A program made the translations under genes and the position numbers. Under the pieces are notes generated by a model. It was not told where the DNA came from, ran no database searches, and saw nothing but the letters and a program-made list of their open reading frames with translations. DNA of 64,000 nt from an uncultured Flavobacteriaceae bacterium (GTDB lineage: Bacteria; Bacteroidota; Bacteroidia; Flavobacteriales; Flavobacteriaceae): positions 81,533 to 145,532 of the forward strand of contig CAKZOO010000179.1 in assembly GCA_937136455.1 (NCBI GenBank). The letters are read 5' to 3'. Below, piece after piece: positions 8,461 through 16,908 of the stretch; position 1 is the stretch's first letter; the number at the start of each line of letters is the position of its first letter.

Positions 8461-8522
8461 TATTGAGGATTTTTTTTGTTTTCCTAAATGTAGAAAAAAA
8501 TAGACAATTTTGAATGCTGAAA

Positions 8523-9278
8523 TTAAAACTTCTCAAAGACTCCTAATCCAAATAAGGCATAGTCGTATTTGACAGGATCATTAGCATCCATCATTCTCAG
8601 TGATTGATCTAATTCTAAAAGTGTTTTGTGATCGTTTTGTTTTCTTGTAACAAGTCCAAGTTTTCTGGAGACATTCGCGGTGTGAACATCTAAAGGGCAA
8701 GAGAGCTTTGAAGTGGGTATGGTCTTCCAAATACCCAAATCAACACCTTTAGTGTTAGGGCGTACCATCCAACGCAAAAACATATTCATACGCTTGGCAG
8801 CTGATCCCTTGCTGGGGTCTGCAAGGTGTTTTGTCGATCGCTTCAGATAGTGTTCTGAGAAGAAAAGTGCTTTAAAATTTGATAGTTGTTCTTGAATACT
8901 TGAAATACCACTAAACTGATGCTCTAAACCACCATGCCTAGTGTAAATCTCTCTTAGATTGAGTACGAAGCACTTAAAGTCTTCAGCATTAAAGGTTCTG
9001 TGAACAAATCCATCTAGAGTTTCTAGCTGGTGTTCTTTGGCGTTAATGACAAAATCATAGGGATTGTTTCCCATTCGATCCATCATCGATTTGGCATTTT
9101 TAATAATGCTTTTTCGATTACCCCATGCAATAGTTGCCGCTAAAAAACCCGCGATTTCAATATCTTCTTTTAGCTGAAAGGAGCGCGGTATTTGAATGGG
9201 ATCTGAATCGATAAAATCAGGATGTTCGTATTGATAGGCCTTTTCATCCATAAAGGCTTTGAGCTCACTGAATTCCAT
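8523..9278 (-). CDS. TIGR02757/DUF2400 family protein
   Basis: A 251-residue member of the TIGR02757 (DUF2400) family; no biochemical function is established to my knowledge. Visible marks are an N-terminal YEHPDFIDSDPIQIPRSF, a GSAAKRMNMFLRWMVR segment and a C-terminal LSCPLDVHTANVSRKLGL followed by DPVKYDYALFGLGV. The PLDVHT..SRKLGL block resembles the PVDTH..R block of HhH-GPD glycosylases such as the nth gene in this window, hinting at an ancient link with DNA repair. Its ATG overlaps the stop of the upstream ABC ATPase (TAATG), so the two are coupled. Confidence 0.85.
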   Translation of the reverse strand: MEFSELKAFMDEKAYQYEHPDFIDSDPIQIPRSFQLKEDIEIAGFLAATIAWGNRKSIIKNAKSMMDRMGNNPYDFVINAKEHQLETLDGFVHRTFNAEDFKCFVLNLREIYTRHGGLEHQFSGISSIQEQLSNFKALFFSEHYLKRSTKHLADPSKGSAAKRMNMFLRWMVRPNTKGVDLGIWKTIPTSKLSCPLDVHTANVSRKLGLVTRKQNDHKTLLELDQSLRMMDANDPVKYDYALFGLGVFEKF

Positions 9279-9940
9279 TAGTTGATCAATTTACCGTCTT
9301 TCATATAGAGGGTTCGATCAGCCATGGCTGCTAATTCTTTGTTGTGAGTAACAATGATAAAGGTCTGTTTGAATTCATCTCTCAATTTAAAAAAGAGGTC
9401 GTGTAAGTTTTTAGCAGATTCAGAATCTAAATTACCACTGGGTTCATCTGCTAATATGACATCAGGTTGATTCATCAGCGCTCTTGCGACTGCAATACGC
9501 TGCTGTTCACCTCCTGAGAGCTGATTGGGTTTGTGGTGTTCTCTGCCTTTAAGACCTAAATAATCAAGTAACTCCAATGCTCTAGCGGTTGCATCTTGTT
9601 TTGAAGTTCCTGCGATAAATGCTGGAATACAAATGTTTTCAAGGGCAGTAAACTCTGGTAGTAATTGATGAAACTGAAAGATAAATCCTATGTGCTTATT
9701 TCTAAATTGAGCAATCTCCTTTGGGGAGAGTTTGGTGATATCAACTGCTCCAATTTGAATACTACATTCACTGGTATTGGAAGCCTGATCTAAACTGCCC
9801 AATACTTGTAATAAAGTAGTCTTACCAGCACCAGAAGCTCCAACTATAGCGATAACTTCCCCCTTTCTAACCTCTAAATCAATAGATTTTAAAATGGATA
9901 GATCTCCGTAGTTTTTGCTTATGTTTTGTGCTTTAATCAT
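9278..9940 (-). CDS. LolD/MacB-type ABC transporter ATP-binding protein
   Basis: A 220-residue ATPase subunit. Walker A is GASGAGKTT (34-42), the signature is [15 protein letters not shown], and Walker B is [12 protein letters not shown] with the following glutamate; THNKEL holds the switch histidine. [12 protein letters not shown] is characteristic of the LolD/MacB/FtsE group, which drives lipoprotein release or other extrusion from the inner membrane. No permease gene lies next to it, so the partner must be elsewhere; flavobacterial genomes often place lolD this way. It sits between the membrane protein 9933-10259 (8-base overlap) and the TIGR02757 gene. Confidence 0.88.
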   Translation of the reverse strand: MIKAQNISKNYGDLSILKSIDLEVRKGEVIAIVGASGAGKTTLLQVLGSLDQASNTSECSIQIGAVDITKLSPKEIAQFRNKHIGFIFQFHQLLPEFTALENICIPAFIAGTSKQDATARALELLDYLGLKGREHHKPNQLSGGEQQRIAVARALMNQPDVILADEPSGNLDSESAKNLHDLFFKLRDEFKQTFIIVTHNKELAAMADRTLYMKDGKLIN

Positions 9941-10259
9941 TAAAAAATCGTTTAAAACCGATTCGCTTCAACATTTTCTTTTCAAAATTCCAAAAGAAAC
10001 GATATTGACCAAACAGCGTTCCAAATATAATAAGTAATACTTGATAGGTTGGGAAAATAAGTAAAATACGAACCATCCAATAGAGAACATACCAATACCA
10101 AACATCTGGTAAACTGTCGTAATTCATTCCTACAGCCTCAAGAATTGGTCGAGCTAGTTTCACTGCAGCACTTCCTGTGATGGAAAATACAATAAAAATA
10201 ATGATTAGTGAAAAGTTTGATTCAATACCCCAGCGTTTTTTTAGTTTTTCAAATGCCAT
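9933..10259 (-). CDS. Small membrane protein, DUF6787-like
   Basis: A 108-residue protein with two clear membrane helices, [20 protein letters not shown] (about 17-36) and a pair of hydrophobic stretches [20 protein letters not shown] and [10 protein letters not shown] near 56-85, then a basic tail [14 protein letters not shown]. It resembles a Bacteroidota-restricted family that I believe is catalogued as DUF6787; this label is from memory and uncertain. It heads the unit with the LolD-like ATPase, overlapping it by 8 bases, but lacks the size and domains of an ABC permease. Confidence 0.6.
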   Translation of the reverse strand: MAFEKLKKRWGIESNFSLIIIFIVFSITGSAAVKLARPILEAVGMNYDSLPDVWYWYVLYWMVRILLIFPTYQVLLIIFGTLFGQYRFFWNFEKKMLKRIGFKRFFND

Positions 10260-10273
10260 AATGAATTCAGTTC

Positions 10274-11227
10274 CTACGATTTAAAAGATTTAATTAATTG
10301 TTCTGCTAAGTCCATCCCAATTCTCGTTTGTGCTTCTTTAGTGCTTCCACCTATATGAGGACTTAGCGATATTTGTGGATGCATCAACAGTGCTACTTCT
10401 GGATTGGGCTCAGATTCAAATACATCAAGACCAGCAAAGGCTAATTGATCGGTATTTAAAGCGTTGATGAGTGCGATTTCATCAACGGCATTTCCTCTTG
10501 CTGTATTGATGAGTCCAGCTCCTTTTTTCATCATTCCAAATTCCTTTTCTCCCAAAAGATACTCATCTTGTGAAGGAATGTGTAGTGAAATAAAATCTGA
10601 CTGTTCTAAGAGGTGTTTTTTAGAGACGTTTATCAGGTTAAATTCAATTTCTTGGCCGTCGTAAAATTCTAATTTAAGTGTCACCTTTGTCTGAGCAATG
10701 TCGTGATACAATACACGCATTCCTAGTCCGATAGCCTTTTTAGCGGTTTCTTGACCTATGGCTCCAAATCCAATGATTCCCAATGTTTTACCTTCCAATT
10801 CTCTAGCAGAGGAATAACTCTTTTTAAGTTCTTTAAAACGAGATTCACCTTCTAAGGGCATGGAGCGATTTGAATCTTGTAAGTGCCTCACACCTGTGAG
10901 TAAATGTGCTATAGTCAATTCGGCTACTGCTTTTGCAGAGGCAGAAGGAGTATTAATCACTTTGATTTGATGCGTTAGTGCTGCATCTAAATCAATATTG
11001 TCCAATCCAACTCCAGCTCGTGCTACAGCTTTGAGGTATTTTGCATCTTTGATGATGGTCGAATCCACTTTGGTCGCAGAGCGAACCACTAAAATATGAA
11101 TCTCTTGCTCGTTGAGATAATTGAGTAATTGACTTTGAGCTACAGAGGTTTGAAATACTTTAAAGTGATTGTTTTCAAGATGCGCTATCGCATCTTGTGA
11201 CAATCCATCATTGATTAAAATATTCAT
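10274..11227 (-). CDS. serA: D-3-phosphoglycerate dehydrogenase
   Basis: A 317-residue D-isomer-specific 2-hydroxyacid dehydrogenase that opens serine synthesis by oxidising 3-phosphoglycerate with NAD+. Visible marks: ARAGVGLDNID, the NAD-binding GIIGFGAIGQETAKK (about 148-162), NTARGNAVDE with the catalytic arginine region, and SPHIGGSTKEAQ with the catalytic histidine. It is the short form, ending after the catalytic domain without a C-terminal ACT regulatory domain, so serine feedback through ACT is not expected. It lies one base downstream of serC on the same strand, which confirms the pathway role. Confidence 0.92.
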   Translation of the reverse strand: MNILINDGLSQDAIAHLENNHFKVFQTSVAQSQLLNYLNEQEIHILVVRSATKVDSTIIKDAKYLKAVARAGVGLDNIDLDAALTHQIKVINTPSASAKAVAELTIAHLLTGVRHLQDSNRSMPLEGESRFKELKKSYSSARELEGKTLGIIGFGAIGQETAKKAIGLGMRVLYHDIAQTKVTLKLEFYDGQEIEFNLINVSKKHLLEQSDFISLHIPSQDEYLLGEKEFGMMKKGAGLINTARGNAVDEIALINALNTDQLAFAGLDVFESEPNPEVALLMHPQISLSPHIGGSTKEAQTRIGMDLAEQLIKSFKS

Positions 11228-11228
11228 C

Positions 11229-12293
11229 TTATGCTTTTTTTTCCAATTCGCGCATGACGTCCACTAAAACCTGAACACTTTCAAGGCTAAGGGCGTTGTA
11301 GATAGAGGCTCTATAACCTCCAACTGAACGATGCCCATTTAATCCGTTGATACCCGCTTCTTTCCACATGGAGTTAAATCGATCACCTAATTGCTCATCA
11401 GCCAAGGTAAAGGTCACGTTCATTTTTGATCTAAAGTCCCTGTCTGCATAGGGAACAAAAAGTGGGTTCTTGTCTAATTCACCGTATAGTAGGGCTGCTT
11501 TTTGATTGTTAATCTTTTCAATAGCTGCAATTCCTCCAAGATCTTTAAGCCAGTCTAAAGTCAACATCGAAGTGTAAACTGCAAAAACAGAAGGGGTGTT
11601 AAACATACTTTCTTTATCGATGTGGATTCGGTAATCTAACATAGCTGGAATCGCTCTAGACACCTTTCCTAAAAGATCTTCTTTTACGATTACAAGAGTC
11701 GTTCCCGCAGGCCCCATATTCTTTTGGGCTCCAGCATAGATGAGGTCAAATTTCTCAAAGTCCAAGACTCTTGAAAAAATGTCAGAACTCATATCACATA
11801 CTAATGGAACTGAAGTTTCAGGGAAACTTTGATATTGTGTACCGTAAATGGTATTGTTCGAAGTTAAATGCAAATAATCTAAATCCGTTGGAATATCATA
11901 GGAGGTTGGAATGCTTTTGTATCCGTTTTCCTTAGAGCTAGCGAGAACTTGAACCTCCCCAAAGCTCTTAGCTTCTTTGATTGCTTTAGAACTCCAAGTA
12001 CCTGTATCAACGTATCCAGCTTTGCGTTCGAGTAGGTTGTAGGCTACCATCAAAAATTCAAGACTGGCTCCTCCTTGTAGGAAAAGTGCTTTGTAGCCTT
12101 TGTTTTCTAATCCTAACAGAGACAAGGCTAAGTGATGTGCCTTATCCATGACCTCTACAAAATCTTTTGAACGATGTGAGATTTCAATTAATGAGAGGTT
12201 TAAGTCGTTAAAGTTTAGTACAGCATCAGAAGCTTTTTTAATTACTTCCTGGGGCAATACACAAGGTCCTGCACTAAAGTTGTGTTTTTTCAT
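11229..12293 (-). CDS. serC: Phosphoserine aminotransferase
   Basis: A 354-residue class V, PLP-dependent aminotransferase, the second step of serine synthesis (and the matching step of pyridoxal phosphate synthesis in some bacteria). MKKHNFSAGPCVLPQEV at the N-terminus is diagnostic; the PLP lysine lies in YAGAQKNMGPAGTTLV, and GHRSVGGYRASIYNALS near the C-terminus is the conserved substrate-binding end. It is followed after one base by serA and preceded by the acyl-CoA reductase gene with a 9-base gap, so a three-gene minus-strand unit is likely. Confidence 0.95.
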   Translation of the reverse strand: MKKHNFSAGPCVLPQEVIKKASDAVLNFNDLNLSLIEISHRSKDFVEVMDKAHHLALSLLGLENKGYKALFLQGGASLEFLMVAYNLLERKAGYVDTGTWSSKAIKEAKSFGEVQVLASSKENGYKSIPTSYDIPTDLDYLHLTSNNTIYGTQYQSFPETSVPLVCDMSSDIFSRVLDFEKFDLIYAGAQKNMGPAGTTLVIVKEDLLGKVSRAIPAMLDYRIHIDKESMFNTPSVFAVYTSMLTLDWLKDLGGIAAIEKINNQKAALLYGELDKNPLFVPYADRDFRSKMNVTFTLADEQLGDRFNSMWKEAGINGLNGHRSVGGYRASIYNALSLESVQVLVDVMRELEKKA

Positions 12294-12302
12294 AAGTTGT
12301 TG

Positions 12303-13337
12303 TTATAACGATAAAACAAAATTTAAAGTATCGATATCATCAGCGTAATCACTGAGACCAGGTTTTTGAGTCTGACCAAACGCAATCTCTGATTCTAAAA
12401 AATCTTTTGCAACGACGCATTGAATTTCTTCTTTTCTAGAATTTAATTCCTGGAGCAGTTGTTCTTTTGAGTCGTAAAACTCGTAAAAGAGACTTCCTAT
12501 GGGTGAACTCAAAGAGTCATCCTCTTTAAGAATTAAAAATCCATTGTCTAGAATTTTAAATTCACTCATCAAATATACGGCTTTATTATAGTCGTAATTA
12601 TTGGAGTATTTTTCAAAATTAATTAAATCACTGTAAGGGAAAACGGCCTTAAACAACAGGTCGAAATCGTATCCTTTCGGAACGTAAATTTTGGATACAG
12701 AACGACATCCAAGTCCAAAATAACGAAAGATATCTTCTCCTAGAGCGTGTAATTCTTCAGGGTTTTCACTGCCACTGAGCACTGCCACTGAATTTCTGTT
12801 TCTTCGAATGATATTTGGTTTTTTGGAGAAATAATGCTCAAAATAACGTGCCGTATTATCACTTCCCGTTGCGATCACCGCATCGTATTCTTTAACAAGT
12901 TCATCGGTGAATTCAATAGTGTCTTGATCGTCTGGATTAAATTCATTAAGCTTGTTAACCATAAAGGGTAAAAGATGAGCATCAGATGATGATAATTTTA
13001 CCAGGGTATTGTGACCGGAAAGATAACATACCAATAGGTCGTGAAATCCTACTAGAGGAATATTTCCAGCGAGAATGAGTAAAATTTTCTTCGGTTGGTC
13101 AATAGAGAGATTATAGGTAGCTAGCCATTCAAAAAGTTGCTCTTCTGTAAGTAAATTTCCCCAGGATTCAAGACTGTGAGTCAATTCCTTAGCGGTAAAC
13201 CAACTGTTAGAACTCTCTGCTTTTTTCATGACTTCATTCAGTGATGTATCCACTGTTTTTGAATCATTTGAATTAAATTGAGTCCTCAAATAACTTCCCA
13301 GTTTTAACACCGCTTGAATTCTTTTATTTTCCTTCAT
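12303..13337 (-). CDS. LuxC-like acyl-CoA reductase family protein
   Basis: A 344-residue aldehyde-dehydrogenase-fold protein of the acyl-CoA reductase (LuxC) family, which reduces acyl-CoA to aldehyde with NADPH. NIPLVGFHDLLVCYLSG matches the cofactor-binding part and LGCRSVSKIYVP contains the expected nucleophilic cysteine. No luxAB, luxD or luxE genes are nearby, so bioluminescence is not implied. It is the first gene of the serC-serA unit and is divergent from the ferredoxin gene; oppositely directed -7 boxes at 13368-13375 (+) and 13381-13388 (-) lie between them. The substrate is unknown. Confidence 0.85.
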   Translation of the reverse strand: MKENKRIQAVLKLGSYLRTQFNSNDSKTVDTSLNEVMKKAESSNSWFTAKELTHSLESWGNLLTEEQLFEWLATYNLSIDQPKKILLILAGNIPLVGFHDLLVCYLSGHNTLVKLSSSDAHLLPFMVNKLNEFNPDDQDTIEFTDELVKEYDAVIATGSDNTARYFEHYFSKKPNIIRRNRNSVAVLSGSENPEELHALGEDIFRYFGLGCRSVSKIYVPKGYDFDLLFKAVFPYSDLINFEKYSNNYDYNKAVYLMSEFKILDNGFLILKEDDSLSSPIGSLFYEFYDSKEQLLQELNSRKEEIQCVVAKDFLESEIAFGQTQKPGLSDYADDIDTLNFVLSL

Positions 13338-13345
13338 TATATTAC

Positions 13346-13375
13346 TTGTGAAAGCGCAGTTTTGGTTTAACTTTG
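13346..13375 (+). promoter_or_regulatory. Promoter of the ferredoxin gene
   Basis: TTG at 13346-13348, exactly 19 bases, then TAACTTTG at 13368-13375, a full match to the Bacteroidota consensus TTG-N19-TAnnTTTG. The ATG follows at 13406. On the other strand a second perfect -7 box (TACTTTTG, 13381-13388) points toward the acyl-CoA reductase gene, so the two promoters interleave. Confidence 0.65.
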
Positions 13376-13405
13376 TCGCACAAAAGTAAGGAATAGAATT
13401 AGATT

Positions 13406-13759
13406 ATGGCTATAATAATTACAGATGAATGTATTAACTGCGGAGCTTGCGAGCCTGAATGTCCAAATAATGCAATTTACGAGGCCTCAGAAGAGTGGTC
13501 CTACAGTGATGGAACAACACTAAAGGGATCGGTAGTCTTGCCTAATGGAACTGCAGTCAATGCAGATCAGGAGCAAGAACCTCTTAGCGATGAGTATTAT
13601 TTCATCGTATCTGATAAGTGTACAGAGTGTATCGGTTTTCACGATGAGCCACAATGTGCAGCTGTATGTCCAGTAGACTGCTGCGTTCCGGATGAAGATC
13701 GTCAAGAATCTAAAGAAGAATTAACTGAAAAACAACAATTTATGCACAGAGATGCATAA
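13406..13759 (+). CDS. Dicluster 4Fe-4S ferredoxin
   Basis: A 117-residue soluble electron carrier. The first cluster motif is [13 protein letters not shown] (C9, C12, C15, C19). The second begins with CTEC, has an insertion IGFHDEPQ, and continues CAAVCPVDC, the layout of the YfhL/Alvin family of 2[4Fe-4S] ferredoxins with a longer loop in the second motif. An acidic C-terminus ([16 protein letters not shown]) is typical. The redox partner is not evident from neighbours: it is divergent from a reductase and 15 bases ahead of ychF, with which it may be co-transcribed. Confidence 0.92.
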   Translation: MAIIITDECINCGACEPECPNNAIYEASEEWSYSDGTTLKGSVVLPNGTAVNADQEQEPLSDEYYFIVSDKCTECIGFHDEPQCAAVCPVDCCVPDEDRQESKEELTEKQQFMHRDA

Positions 13760-13774
13760 GTAGCATACAATTAT

Positions 13775-14869
13775 ATGAAAGCAGGTATTGTAGGATTACC
13801 AAACGTAGGAAAATCGACATTGTTCAATTGTTTGTCCAATGCAAAGGCGCAGAGTGCTAACTTTCCATTTTGTACCATCGAACCCAATTTAGGAGTCGTT
13901 AATGTACCGGATCCCCGATTGAGCAAACTAGAAGAATTAGTAAATCCAGAGCGCGTATTGCCTGCTACTGTTGAAATTGTAGATATTGCTGGTTTAGTTA
14001 AAGGAGCGAGTAAAGGTGAAGGTCTTGGGAACCAATTCTTGGGAAACATTAGAGAAACGGATGCTATATTGCACGTTTTGCGTTGTTTTGAAGATGACAA
14101 TATCGTCCATGTTGATGGAAGTGTCAATCCTATTCGCGATAAGGAAACTATCGATATTGAATTGCAGCTCAAAGACTTAGAAACTTTAGATAAGAAATTA
14201 GACAAGGTTAAAAGAGCTGCAAAAACAGGAAATAAAGAGGCTCAGAAAGAAGAAGCAGTTCTTTTAAAGATCAAAGCTGGTTTAGAGCAGGGAAAATCGG
14301 TTAGAGCTGTTGAGCTAACTGATGACGAACGCAGTGAATTTGTAAAACCACTTCAATTTATTACCGATAAACCGGTAATGTATGTTTGTAATGTCGATGA
14401 GTCATCAGCTGTGAACGGAAATGACTACGTAGAAAAGGTAAAAGCTGCAGTTGCTGATGAAGCTGCAGAAGTCATCTTCTTAGCTGTTGGAACAGAGGCC
14501 GATATCAATGAATTGGATTCTTTTGAAGAACGTCAAATGTTCTTAGAAGATCTTGGTCTTTCGGAGCCTGGTTCAGCAAAATTGATTCGAGGAGCGTATA
14601 AATTACTCAATCTAGAAACCTATTTTACTGCCGGAGTAAAAGAAGTAAGAGCTTGGACCATACCTGTAGGAGCAACTGCTCCACAAGCAGCTGGGGTGAT
14701 TCATACCGATTTTGAAAAAGGCTTTATTAGAGCTGAGGTTATCGCTTATGATGATTTTGTTAATTTTGGGTCTGAAGCTAAGGTAAAAGAGGCTGGAAAA
14801 ATGAGAGTCGAGGGTAAAGAATACATCGTAAAAGATGGTGACGTGATGCATTTCAGATTTAATGTTTAA
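13775..14869 (+). CDS. ychF: Redox-regulated ATPase YchF (Obg-like)
   Basis: A 364-residue P-loop protein of the Obg/YchF family that binds ribosomes and prefers ATP. G1 is GLPNVGKST (7-15), G2/G3 is [20 protein letters not shown], and the G4 position reads NVDE instead of NKxD, which explains the relaxed guanine specificity known for this family. A coiled-coil insertion lies around 130-175 and a C-terminal TGS domain covers about 280-360 ([20 protein letters not shown]). Length and order are normal. A strong terminator follows. Confidence 0.95.
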   Translation: MKAGIVGLPNVGKSTLFNCLSNAKAQSANFPFCTIEPNLGVVNVPDPRLSKLEELVNPERVLPATVEIVDIAGLVKGASKGEGLGNQFLGNIRETDAILHVLRCFEDDNIVHVDGSVNPIRDKETIDIELQLKDLETLDKKLDKVKRAAKTGNKEAQKEEAVLLKIKAGLEQGKSVRAVELTDDERSEFVKPLQFITDKPVMYVCNVDESSAVNGNDYVEKVKAAVADEAAEVIFLAVGTEADINELDSFEERQMFLEDLGLSEPGSAKLIRGAYKLLNLETYFTAGVKEVRAWTIPVGATAPQAAGVIHTDFEKGFIRAEVIAYDDFVNFGSEAKVKEAGKMRVEGKEYIVKDGDVMHFRFNV

Positions 14870-14894
14870 GCTATAGTGCTCACCTACAGAATAC

Positions 14895-14919
14895 AAGCCA
14901 GCTTTATAGCTGGCTTTTT
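14895..14919 (+). terminator. Rho-independent terminator after ychF
   Basis: A perfect 9-bp stem AAGCCAGCT / AGCTGGCTT with loop TTAT, directly followed by a T run (14915-14919). It ends the ferredoxin-ychF transcript before the topoisomerase genes. Confidence 0.85.
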
Positions 14920-15030
14920 CTTTAATTAAAGGCTTTGCATGTATTGGATAACTTGTTAATTACTTTAATAGACAGCTGTTTTTTCTTATAGGTAGACTTG
15001 TTATATTAGTGCCTCTTAGGATTTACTATT

Positions 15031-16902
15031 ATGTCTACAAACACGAGCTATACTGAAGATAATATTCGATCACTCGATTGGAAGGAGCACATTCGTATGC
15101 GTCCCGGTATGTATATCGGAAAACTCGGTGATGGAACTTCAGCAGATGATGGAATTTACATTCTTTTAAAAGAGGTGATTGACAACTGTATCGATGAATT
15201 TGTTATGGGTGCAGGAAAGACTATTGAGATTGGAGTCAAAGATACTCAAGTAACTGTTAGGGACTACGGTCGAGGGATTCCTCTTGGTAAAGTTGTCGAT
15301 GTAGTGTCTAAGATGAACACCGGTGGAAAGTACGATTCAAGGGCTTTTAAAAAGTCAGTGGGGTTAAACGGTGTGGGTACTAAGGCGGTCAATGCCTTAT
15401 CGGAATATTTTTTAGTGGAATCCTCTCGTGACAATCTCCTAAAGTCTGCAACCTTTGAAAAGGGAAATTTAGTTTCAGAACAAGGCCCTGAAGAGAGTTC
15501 AAGAAGAAAGGGGACCAAAGTAACCTTTGTTCCAGATCCTACCATATTTAAAAATTACAAATTTCGTTCTGAGTACATCGTAAAGATGATCAAGAACTAT
15601 GTTTATCTCAATCCAGGATTGACTATTGTTTTTAACGGTGAAAAATACCTATCAGAGAACGGACTAAAAGATTTAATTGAAGACAACAATCAGGTTGAGG
15701 ACATGCTCTATCCGATTATTCACTTAAAAGGAGAGGATATTGAAATCGCCATTACCCACTCCAAAACACAGTATAGTGAAGAATACCATTCTTTTGTGAA
15801 CGGACAGCACACAACTCAAGGAGGAACACATCAAGCTGCCTTTAGAGAAGCGATTGCCAAAACCGTTAAAGAGTTTTACGGAAAGAACTACGATTCTGCA
15901 GATATTCGAAAATCCATCATATCAGCTATATCGATCAAGGTGATGGAGCCTGTTTTTGAATCGCAAACCAAGACAAAGCTCGGTTCTACTGATATGGGAG
16001 GTGGAATGCCCACAGTTCGTACGTATATCAATGACTTCCTCAAAACGGAACTCGATAATTATTTACACAAGAATCCTGAAACCGCAGAACTCTTACAGCG
16101 CAAGATTCTTCAAGCAGAGCGCGAGCGCAAAGAATTGTCTGGAATTCGAAAACTCGCAAGAGATCGCGCTAAAAAGGCAAGTCTTCACAATAAAAAACTA
16201 AGAGATTGCAGAGTACATCTTACCGATGTAAAAAATGATAATTCCAATAAGAGTACCCTCTTTATCACAGAGGGAGATTCAGCTTCTGGATCGATTACCA
16301 AATCGAGGAACGTCAATACGCAAGCAGTTTTTAGTCTTAGGGGTAAGCCACTCAATTCCTATGGAATGTCTAAGAAAATAGTCTATGAAAATGAAGAGTT
16401 TAACTTACTTCAAGCTGCCTTAGACATCGAAGATTCTATGGAAAATCTTCGCTACAACAAGATTGTGATTGCTACCGATGCTGATGTCGATGGGATGCAT
16501 ATTCGATTGCTCTTAATTACCTTCTTTTTACAATTTTTTCCAGAGCTCATCAAGGAAAATCACCTCTATATATTACAAACACCTCTTTTTAGAGTTCGAA
16601 ATAAAAAAGAAACGATCTACTGTTATTCTGATGAAGAGCGCCGCAATGCGATTTCAAAATTGGGAAATAAACCTGAAATCACACGATTCAAAGGATTGGG
16701 TGAAATTTCACCAGATGAATTCAAACATTTTATAGGTGAAGAAATTAGATTGGAACCCGTGATGTTAGACAAATCGATGACAATTGAACAACTCTTAGAG
16801 TTTTATATGGGTAAAAACACTCCTGATCGTCAAAAGTTCATCATTGAGAACCTCAAAGTAGAACTCGATATTGAAGAGGAGATTGTTTCAAAAACAGCAT
16901 AA
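15031..16902 (+). CDS. parE: DNA topoisomerase IV subunit B
   Basis: A 623-residue type IIA topoisomerase ATPase subunit. The GHKL ATP site is shown by [16 protein letters not shown] and [13 protein letters not shown] (about 108-120); the transducer domain follows, and the TOPRIM domain begins with EGDSASGS and contains [12 protein letters not shown], the Mg2+-binding acidic triad. I call topoisomerase IV rather than gyrase because the partner downstream (880 residues) has an A-subunit C-terminal part that lacks an obvious GyrA-box, and because the parE-parC order is usual in flavobacteria. Six bases separate the two genes. Function: decatenation of daughter chromosomes. Confidence 0.9.
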   Translation: MSTNTSYTEDNIRSLDWKEHIRMRPGMYIGKLGDGTSADDGIYILLKEVIDNCIDEFVMGAGKTIEIGVKDTQVTVRDYGRGIPLGKVVDVVSKMNTGGKYDSRAFKKSVGLNGVGTKAVNALSEYFLVESSRDNLLKSATFEKGNLVSEQGPEESSRRKGTKVTFVPDPTIFKNYKFRSEYIVKMIKNYVYLNPGLTIVFNGEKYLSENGLKDLIEDNNQVEDMLYPIIHLKGEDIEIAITHSKTQYSEEYHSFVNGQHTTQGGTHQAAFREAIAKTVKEFYGKNYDSADIRKSIISAISIKVMEPVFESQTKTKLGSTDMGGGMPTVRTYINDFLKTELDNYLHKNPETAELLQRKILQAERERKELSGIRKLARDRAKKASLHNKKLRDCRVHLTDVKNDNSNKSTLFITEGDSASGSITKSRNVNTQAVFSLRGKPLNSYGMSKKIVYENEEFNLLQAALDIEDSMENLRYNKIVIATDADVDGMHIRLLLITFFLQFFPELIKENHLYILQTPLFRVRNKKETIYCYSDEERRNAISKLGNKPEITRFKGLGEISPDEFKHFIGEEIRLEPVMLDKSMTIEQLLEFYMGKNTPDRQKFIIENLKVELDIEEEIVSKTA

Positions 16903-16908
16903 TCACTT

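Noticed and set aside
15264..15545. Antisense frame of 93 codons inside parE
   Set aside because: It lies wholly within a conserved gene on the other strand and encodes no recognisable domain; the same holds for other long antisense frames such as 5346-5588, 6451-6702 and 37210-37497.
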